This document shows, piece by piece, positions 30,230 to 35,824 of a stretch of 35,824 bases of DNA. The stretch's first letter is position 1, and each line of letters opens with the position of its first letter. A program made the position numbers and the translations under genes. Below the pieces are notes generated by a model. That model saw only the letters and a list, made by a program, of their open reading frames with translations, was not told the DNA's origin and did not search any database. Origin of the DNA: Candidatus Omnitrophota bacterium (lineage in GTDB: Bacteria > Omnitrophota > Gorgyraeia > 2-01-FULL-45-10); NCBI GenBank assembly GCA_017993955.1, contig JAGOLR010000010.1:1-35824 (forward strand), in the 5' to 3' direction.

Positions 30230-31159
30230 ATGGCAGGTTCTGAAAAATTGAGGTTTGGCGTAATAGGCACAGGGCGCCTTGGCGAATTCCACACCAAGGT
30301 ATATTCCAGGCTAGACAGCATCAAGCTTGTCGGAGTATGCGATTGTAATATCGAAAGAGCTCTGGAAGTAGGCAAAAAGTACCACACCGCAAGCTTCGCC
30401 GATTACGAAGAGCTTTTCGATAAGGTGGATGCCGTATCGATCGCGGTGCCGACGAGTTTACACTACAATATAGCCAAAGATTTTTTAAGTAACAACATCC
30501 ACGTCCTTATAGAAAAACCTATGACAAAAACTCTCTCCGAAGCCGATGAGCTTATCGAGATAGCCAAAGAAAATAAGCTCATACTTCAAGTCGGACATAT
30601 AGAGCGTTTCAACTCTGCTGTCCTGGCCATAGAGCCGTATCTCCAAAAACCCAAGTTTATAGAGTGCCAAAGGCTCGGCCCTTTCCACAAAAGGGTCAAA
30701 GACGTCGGTGTAGTTTTGGACCTCATGATACACGATATCGATATAGTCCTAGGTCTGATGAAACAGGATGTTGTGAAGATAGAGGCGGTCGGCCTTTCCA
30801 CTGTATCTGATTACGAAGACGTCGCAAATGTCCGGTTAACATTCGAGGACGGGACCATCGCCGATATCACGGCAAGCCGAATCACGAAGGACGTGGTCCG
30901 TAAAATGCGAATATTCCAGGAAGATTCTTACATATCCCTGGATTACGTCAACCAGGATACAGCGATATTCCGTAAGACCGGGGATAGGATAGAAAAAGAG
31001 AAGATACGTGTCGTTAAAAAAGAACCTCTTAAAAAAGAACTTAAATCCTTCATCGATTGCGTCAAAAGCGGCAGGAAACCTGTGGTATCCGGCGTTGAAG
31101 GCCGCAGAGCTCTCCAGGTCGCGCTCGAAATCATAGCAAAGATAAATCCGTCTAAATAG
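30230..31159 (+). CDS. Gfo/Idh/MocA-family NAD(P)-dependent sugar dehydrogenase
   Basis: A 309-residue oxidoreductase. An N-terminal Rossmann fold has FGVIGTGRLGEFH (7-19); the family EKP motif is in IEKPMTKTLSEADELI, followed by QVGHIERFN. The C-terminal alpha/beta domain binds the sugar. Directly before lpxB, it may act on a UDP-sugar of lipid A synthesis; GnnA, which oxidises UDP-GlcNAc to a 3-keto sugar for 3-amino lipid A, belongs to this superfamily. No GnnB-like aminotransferase is in the window, so the substrate is uncertain. Confidence 0.85.
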   Translation: MAGSEKLRFGVIGTGRLGEFHTKVYSRLDSIKLVGVCDCNIERALEVGKKYHTASFADYEELFDKVDAVSIAVPTSLHYNIAKDFLSNNIHVLIEKPMTKTLSEADELIEIAKENKLILQVGHIERFNSAVLAIEPYLQKPKFIECQRLGPFHKRVKDVGVVLDLMIHDIDIVLGLMKQDVVKIEAVGLSTVSDYEDVANVRLTFEDGTIADITASRITKDVVRKMRIFQEDSYISLDYVNQDTAIFRKTGDRIEKEKIRVVKKEPLKKELKSFIDCVKSGRKPVVSGVEGRRALQVALEIIAKINPSK

Positions 31160-31200
31160 CATATAGCGTAAAGCTATCTAAAAAATAAATAGAGATCCTC

Positions 31201-32346
31201 ATGGCCCGAAAAAAGATCCTCATAGTAGCGGGAGAACCGTCCGGTGATCTCCACGCCTCAAATCTTGCAAAAAACCTACTATCGATAGATCCGGATCTCG
31301 TATTTTACGGGCTCGGAGGCGAGCGCTCCAAAAAGGCCGGCGTAGAGGTCATATTCGACATATCCGGCCTGGCCCTAGTCGGCGTGATAGAGGTCGTGAA
31401 GAACATATTTACCGTCGGGAAGGCCTTCCGCGCGGTGTTATCCCGAATAGACCTGGAACGCCCCGATCTTGCGGTACTTGTCGATTACCCGGGATTCAAC
31501 CTGAGACTGGCAAAGGCGCTTAAAAAACGATCTATACCCGTAGTGTATTATATAAGCCCTCAGGTATGGGTCTGGGGGGCAGACCGCATAGGTATAATAA
31601 AAGATTGCGTAAAAAAGATACTGGTATTTTTTAAATTCGAGGAAGACCTTTATAAAAAGCACGGCGTAAACGCGGAGTTCATAGGCCACCCGTTGGTCGA
31701 AAGCGTTCATATGGGACTTTCCCGGAATGAGGCGGCGCGCAAATTCGGATTATCAGCCGGAAAGCGTACTATAGCCTTACTGCCCGGGTCGAGACGCATG
31801 GAGGTTGAAAACCTGCTGCCGATAATGGCAAAAGCCTGCCGTAAGATGTCTGAAGACGGACTCGATGCCCAATACCTGGTGGCAAAACATCCGGAACTGG
31901 ATATCGAGCTTTATCAAAGGGCTCTTGCCAAGACTTCTATAGACGCGCGTATAGTAGACGGTGATACCTATAACATTATAGGGGTATCCGATTTTGCCAT
32001 AGTAGCTTCGGGCACAGCTACGCTTGAAACTGCTATAATAGGTACGCCTCTTGTCGTGATATATAAGACCAACCCTCTCACTGCCATGATAGCAAGGCTG
32101 GTAGCTAATGTAAAAATCCTGGGCCTTGTAAATATATTGGCCGGTCGCGAGATTGCCCCGGAATTCCTGCAAGAAAACGCCACTCCCGAAAAGATAGCCG
32201 CAGGCGTAAAAGAACTGCTATCTGACGACATAAAGCTTGCCAGGATGAGAGAAGAACTGGCCCGCGTAAAAGATTCACTTGGCGGACCCGGGGCAAGTGC
32301 GCGGGGAGCCAGTGCTGTATATGAAGTCCTGAAGAACCCAAAATAA
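31201..32346 (+). CDS. lpxB: Lipid-A-disaccharide synthase
   Basis: A 381-residue glycosyltransferase that joins UDP-2,3-diacylglucosamine and lipid X to the lipid A disaccharide at the inner membrane. Motifs: VAGEPSGDLHASNL at the N-terminus, FYGLGGERSKKAGVE, DYPGFNLRLAKALKK, YYISPQVWVWG, FIGHPLVE, LLPGSRRMEVENLLP and VASGTATLETAIIGTPLVVIY. It starts 41 bases after the oxidoreductase gene and likely shares its transcript. Confidence 0.96.
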   Translation: MARKKILIVAGEPSGDLHASNLAKNLLSIDPDLVFYGLGGERSKKAGVEVIFDISGLALVGVIEVVKNIFTVGKAFRAVLSRIDLERPDLAVLVDYPGFNLRLAKALKKRSIPVVYYISPQVWVWGADRIGIIKDCVKKILVFFKFEEDLYKKHGVNAEFIGHPLVESVHMGLSRNEAARKFGLSAGKRTIALLPGSRRMEVENLLPIMAKACRKMSEDGLDAQYLVAKHPELDIELYQRALAKTSIDARIVDGDTYNIIGVSDFAIVASGTATLETAIIGTPLVVIYKTNPLTAMIARLVANVKILGLVNILAGREIAPEFLQENATPEKIAAGVKELLSDDIKLARMREELARVKDSLGGPGASARGASAVYEVLKNPK

Positions 32347-32365
32347 CCCCAAAACCATCCCCCTT

Positions 32366-32420
32366 TTGACAATTATTACCTTATATGATACACTAAATCC
32401 ATTGCCTAATTTTTAGGCAA
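32366..32420 (+). promoter_or_regulatory. glnA promoter with palindrome at the transcription start
   Basis: TTGACA (32366-32371), 17 bases, TACACT (32389-32394), with the expected start near 32401. A perfect palindrome TTGCCTAA-TTT-TTAGGCAA occupies 32402-32420, just at the start point, the position of a repressor operator. It could instead fold as an RNA hairpin at the mRNA 5' end. Confidence 0.6.
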
Positions 32421-32455
32421 ATATTGTGCATAAATATCACACAAAGGAGATCCTG

Positions 32456-33796
32456 ATGGCAAAGGCCAAAAGAGGAAATAATAAAGAGAATATACTTAGG
32501 ATAGTGAACAACAACAAGATAAATACGATACAACTATGGTTTGTCGACATTTTAGGTATACTTAAAAGCATATCGATCACCAGAAGAGATCTTGAGGAGG
32601 CATTGTTACACGGGAAGGGTTTTGATGGATCTTCAGTCACGGGTTTCGCCGAAGCCCAGGAATCCGATATAATCGCCATGCCTGATGATTCGACTTTCCA
32701 GATACTGCCGTGGGAGGGTACTTCCGCCCCGGTCGCCAGACTTTTTTGCGACATCCTGAACCCGGACCGCACACCGTACCTCGGCGATTCCCGTTATGCC
32801 CTGAAAAGAAATTTGGAACGGGCAGAAAAACTGGGGCTTACATATTTTGTCGGGCCTGAGCTTGAATATTTTTATTTTAAATCAGACAAGAGCGCGGAGA
32901 TCCTGGATGAGGGCACATATTTCGAGCTCATACCTAATGACCTGGCCGACGTCCTGCGCAATAAGACCGTAGATATACTTGAAGAGATGGGCATACCTAT
33001 GGAAGCCAGCCACCATGAGGTCGCGCCTTCACAGCACGAGATAGACCTTAAATACAACAAGGCGCTGATAATGGCGGATAATATAATAACCGCAAGGTAC
33101 TGCATCAAAGAGGTCGCTAAATCAAACGGCGTATACGCGACATTTATGCCTAAACCCATATTCGGAGTGAACGGAAGCGGTATGCACGTGCATCAGTCCT
33201 TATTCCGTGGAACAAAGAACGCCTTTTTTGATTCAAACGATAAGAACCACTTGTCGAATACCGCAAAGCAATTTATAGCCGGTCAGCTGAAGCACGCTCG
33301 TGAGATATGCGCGCTGACAGCCCAATGGGTAAATTCATATAAGAGATTAGTCGCCGGATATGAAGCCCCGGTCTATGCATCCTGGGCGCAGAGGAACAGG
33401 ACCGCCCTTATCAGGGTCCCTCTATACAGGCCAGGGAACGAGAAAGCCACGCGGGCGGAATTAAGATGCCCGGATCCATCCTGTAACCCGTATCTTGCCT
33501 TCGCGGTCATGCTGGCGGCCGGGTTGGAAGGGATAGAAAAGAAATACAAATGCCCCGACGCTGTAGAGCCGAACATCTATAAGATGGAAATGTCCGAAAG
33601 GGAGTCCAGGGGACTCGTGGCCCTGCCAGGTAATCTCTTCCAGGCCACTTCTGAGGCAGAAAAGAGCGCCCTGGTCAAAGAGGCGCTTGGGGAACATATA
33701 TATACGCGTTTCCTGATAAATAAAAAGAAGGAATGGGAAGATTACCGCATCAGGATAACAAGCCACGAGATCAAGAAATATCTTCCGATATTGTAA
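32456..33796 (+). CDS. glnA: Glutamine synthetase, type I (alpha-like)
   Basis: A 446-residue enzyme that makes glutamine from glutamate, ammonia and ATP. Motifs: GFDGSSVTGFAEAQESD, DPDRTPY-like 'LNPDRTPYLGDSRY', GPELEYFYF, SHHEVAPSQHEIDLKY, GSGMHVHQSL and RNRTALIRVPLYRPG. The region around NIYKMEMSERESRG does not match the adenylylation site of the beta subtype (NLYDLP), so regulation by GlnE is unlikely. The start at 32456 is set by AAGGAG seven bases upstream; an ATA/ATG-like start 30 bases earlier has no such site. It interrupts the lipid A genes. Confidence 0.96.
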   Translation: MAKAKRGNNKENILRIVNNNKINTIQLWFVDILGILKSISITRRDLEEALLHGKGFDGSSVTGFAEAQESDIIAMPDDSTFQILPWEGTSAPVARLFCDILNPDRTPYLGDSRYALKRNLERAEKLGLTYFVGPELEYFYFKSDKSAEILDEGTYFELIPNDLADVLRNKTVDILEEMGIPMEASHHEVAPSQHEIDLKYNKALIMADNIITARYCIKEVAKSNGVYATFMPKPIFGVNGSGMHVHQSLFRGTKNAFFDSNDKNHLSNTAKQFIAGQLKHAREICALTAQWVNSYKRLVAGYEAPVYASWAQRNRTALIRVPLYRPGNEKATRAELRCPDPSCNPYLAFAVMLAAGLEGIEKKYKCPDAVEPNIYKMEMSERESRGLVALPGNLFQATSEAEKSALVKEALGEHIYTRFLINKKKEWEDYRIRITSHEIKKYLPIL

Positions 33797-33883
33797 GTGA
33801 AAAGCGCAAAGAGAAAAGTGAAAAGATAAAAAGTTTCTACAAAACCTTCTTTACACTTTTCTCTTTAAACTTTTCACTTTTTA
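33795..33883. terminator. Inverted repeat between convergent glnA and lpxI
   Basis: Words AAGTGAAAAG and GAGAAAAGTGAAAAG on the left pair with CACTTTTCTC and CTTTTCACTTTTT on the right. It lies between two converging genes and has T-runs at both ends, so it can terminate both; it has the same repeated-word style as the palindromes in the rpsB cluster. Confidence 0.6.
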
Positions 33884-34684
33884 CATGATTGTTATCGCAA
33901 TATCGTTCTGATCTGCCAGGGCGACGACTTCTTCCCTGTCTGTAAGGAAGGTTTTGTTACCTTCGAGTCCGAGAGCTGTAGCGCGTGATTCGGCCATAAG
34001 CCGTATGGTATCCGGTCCGACGGCTGGGACATCAAATCTCATATCCTGGTCCGGACGCGCGACCTTCACCACGACGAAACCTCCGCCCGCAAGGCTTCCC
34101 GCGCGCTTTATCATGTCGTTTGTACCCTCCACAGCCTCCGCAGCTATTATCGTCTTATCCTTCACCGCAACGGCCTGACCTATATCGTATCCCGCCATTA
34201 CTTTCGCAATATCCGTGCCGTATTTTATATCGGCCCATTCCTTATCGCTCGGCTGGCGTTTTGTGAGTGCCCCGGCCTTTGGAACAAGGTCTTCGAGATA
34301 AGGCGTAGGGTCTATTATCTTTATACCCACCTTACTCAAGATACCCTCCACTCCTTTTAAGATGGCATAGTCCTGCTTGCTGCCCATCCCGGACAATATC
34401 TTTTTCGCATCTTCATCAAGATCGTCGTTACCGGTAAATGTCACGGCCTTCTTGATCTTGCCGAGAAGCACTATCTGCCGTATGCCTTCCATCATCACCA
34501 GAAGCATGGCCTTTTTCAAATTGCCCCATTCGACCCAGTGCATCTTGTCAACATGGTTTGCCAGCTCTTCATCGGTAACGCCTTTAAGCCCTAAGGCGAT
34601 GACGGTATCGCCCTTCGCTTTGGCGTTGCGCGCGAAAGTCACGGGTATTTTACCCCATCCTGCGACGAGACCTATCTTTGGCAT
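33881..34684 (-). CDS. lpxI: UDP-2,3-diacylglucosamine pyrophosphatase LpxI (DUF1009)
   Basis: A 267-residue LpxI, which cleaves UDP-2,3-diacylglucosamine to lipid X and UMP; it replaces LpxH of E. coli. Motifs: IGLVAGWGKIPVTFARNAK, GNLKKAMLLVMMEGIRQIVL with GKIKK, 'DYAILKGVEGILSKVGIKIIDPT', GQAVAVKDKTIIAAEAVEGT and RFDVPAVGPDTI. It begins seven bases after fabZ. In many lipid A clusters lpxA lies between fabZ and lpxI; here it is absent. Confidence 0.95.
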   Translation of the reverse strand: MPKIGLVAGWGKIPVTFARNAKAKGDTVIALGLKGVTDEELANHVDKMHWVEWGNLKKAMLLVMMEGIRQIVLLGKIKKAVTFTGNDDLDEDAKKILSGMGSKQDYAILKGVEGILSKVGIKIIDPTPYLEDLVPKAGALTKRQPSDKEWADIKYGTDIAKVMAGYDIGQAVAVKDKTIIAAEAVEGTNDMIKRAGSLAGGGFVVVKVARPDQDMRFDVPAVGPDTIRLMAESRATALGLEGNKTFLTDREEVVALADQNDIAITIM

Positions 34685-34691
34685 AAAGTCC

Positions 34692-35162
34692 TTATTTCTG
34701 CTCGGACGGCGTTACAAATGCGAACATGAGATCCGCCTCCGTAACGACTTCGTCGTTAACTTTGGCGACAGCGTGAGCCTGCATTATATCGCGCTTGGCT
34801 TTCATGAGGACTGATTCTATTCTTAGCGTATCCCCGGGCACTACAGGCTTGCGGAATTTCGCATTATTTATAGTCAGAAAGTACGCGAGTTTTCCCAGAT
34901 TACCCGGTATATTCAGCGCTCCCACTCCGGCAACCTGCGCCATAGCTTCCAGTATGAGGACCCCGGGCATTATAGGATGGCCCGGAAAATGGCCCTGGAA
35001 AAACGGTTCGTTTATCGTGACATTCTTTATACCTACGATATTCTTCTCTCCCACCTCTATTATCCTGTCCACTAGAAGAAACGGATACCGATGCGGAAGT
35101 ATCTTCATTATCGTATTTATGTCAACGGTCTTACCTTTCAGATCCAGCGTTTCAGTTCCCAT
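34692..35162 (-). CDS. fabZ: 3-hydroxyacyl-[acyl-carrier-protein] dehydratase
   Basis: A 156-residue hotdog-fold dehydratase of fatty acid synthesis. Motifs: [16 protein letters not shown], the active-site helix [20 protein letters not shown] with the catalytic His and Glu, and [11 protein letters not shown]. It acts on the same hydroxyacyl-ACP pool that feeds lipid A, which explains its place between lpxC and lpxI. Confidence 0.96.
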   Translation of the reverse strand: MGTETLDLKGKTVDINTIMKILPHRYPFLLVDRIIEVGEKNIVGIKNVTINEPFFQGHFPGHPIMPGVLILEAMAQVAGVGALNIPGNLGKLAYFLTINNAKFRKPVVPGDTLRIESVLMKAKRDIMQAHAVAKVNDEVVTEADLMFAFVTPSEQK

Positions 35163-35182
35163 AAGTCAGCCACCCTCCATGA

Positions 35183-35824
35183 TTAGCATTTAGCGTCTAT
35201 TAACTTCTTAACCAGTTCCATATTCAACGCATGGCCGCTCTTTGCGGCAATTATATGAGCCGATATGGGCATGCCTGTTACATACATATCCCCTATCAAG
35301 TCCATGACTTTATGCCTGACAGGTTCGTTTTGAAATCTTAATTTATTTTTCACCGGGCCATTTTCGTTCATCACAAGGGTATTGTCATAATTGGCGCCTT
35401 TCCCCAGGCCCATTTTGACAAGGGCCATCGCCTCTTCTTCCATACAGAAGGTCCTGGCGGGGGCCAGCTCCTTTTCAAACGAACTCTCGTTGACGACTAC
35501 ATCGATATACTGGGTACCTATGCCTGACGACCGGTAGTCAAGCGTATAAGATATCCTTAGAACTTCCGAAGGAAAGGCCGCCAATAAGGCGCCGTTCTTT
35601 CCCTCACATAATATCGGATCGACAACGCGGATCACTTTTTGCGGGTAGTCTTGTTCGACTATACCTGCCTTCTTTAAAGCGTCGAAATATCCCCAAGCGC
35701 TGCCATCCAGTCCGGGAAGTTCAAGACCGTCTATTTCGATAACGATATTGGTTACAGCCAGCGCAGAAAGAGCCGAGAGCATATGTTCCACCGTCTGTAC
35801 CTGTAATTCCGCATTCCCTATAGT
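35183..35824 (-). CDS. lpxC: UDP-3-O-acyl-N-acetylglucosamine deacetylase (5' part beyond window edge)
   Basis: The frame is open to the right edge, so the N-terminal part is missing; 213 residues are visible. The zinc-binding His lies in VQTVEHMLSAL at the visible start; further active-site motifs are LDGSAWGYF, FCMEEEAMALVKMGLGKGA, RHKVMDLIGD and SGHALNMELVKKL. LpxC catalyses the first committed step of lipid A synthesis. Twenty bases separate its stop from fabZ. The GTG at 35789-35791 is an internal Val codon, not a start. Confidence 0.95.
   Translation of the reverse strand, partial: TIGNAELQVQTVEHMLSALSALAVTNIVIEIDGLELPGLDGSAWGYFDALKKAGIVEQDYPQKVIRVVDPILCEGKNGALLAAFPSEVLRISYTLDYRSSGIGTQYIDVVVNESSFEKELAPARTFCMEEEAMALVKMGLGKGANYDNTLVMNENGPVKNKLRFQNEPVRHKVMDLIGDMYVTGMPISAHIIAAKSGHALNMELVKKLIDAKC

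Noticed and set aside
29925-30292. Open frames on both strands in the msbA-oxidoreductase gap
   Set aside because: They coincide with the 181-bp palindrome, which produces mirrored frames; no coding signal.

Overview
The window looks like a chromosomal segment of a diderm bacterium that makes lipid A. A probable home is a Candidatus Omnitrophota or related PVC-type lineage, but this is an inference from gene content and style, not proven. Housekeeping genes on the right (rpsB-tsf-pyrH-frr, msbA, lpxB, glnA, lpxI, fabZ, lpxC) are intact and ordinary. The left edge carries the start of a Rex-like redox repressor, a short MscS channel with a DUF4337 membrane protein, and a DUF4126 membrane protein.

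The centre, about 2.7-24.6 kb, is best read as a genomic island built on the 3' end of a tRNA-Lys(TTT) gene at 24612-24687. The last 26 bp of this tRNA recur in the same orientation at 2854-2879, and the last 21 bp recur at 4525-4545. A large serine recombinase with its usual partners (DUF2924 upstream, small HTH protein downstream) sits next to the tRNA end. The island appears modular. Several junctions consist of a hairpin followed by TGGTGAG (the complement of the tRNA 3' end CTCACCA). They enclose: a Fic gene (module 2854-4368); a ten-gene metal-efflux operon (4998-14275: small Cys-rich protein, CzcC, CzcB, CzcA, unknown periplasmic protein, P-II-like regulator, cupredoxin, HMA-CDF, CDF, DUF302); a zinc/manganese uptake-type operon (14519-17924: small His/Cys protein, outer-membrane barrel, ZnuA-like, ZnuB-like, but no ATPase); and a phage-packaging cassette (ParB-like/DNA methylase, small terminase, large terminase).

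The packaging cassette has no portal, capsid or tail gene, so the island carries a terminase but no virion genes. A strong hairpin with a T-run sits immediately upstream of the methylase ribosome binding site and may attenuate that operon. An Xre-type regulator with a palindromic operator lies between this operon and the divergent recombinase operon and may act as the switch.

A recurring signal across the left half is a good sigma70-type promoter whose -10 box ends 6-7 bases before the ATG (DUF4126, fic, both metal-operon first genes, xre), pointing to leaderless mRNAs for first genes, while internal genes have Shine-Dalgarno sites. The right-hand housekeeping region is instead punctuated by long, wordy palindromes in nearly every intergenic gap.
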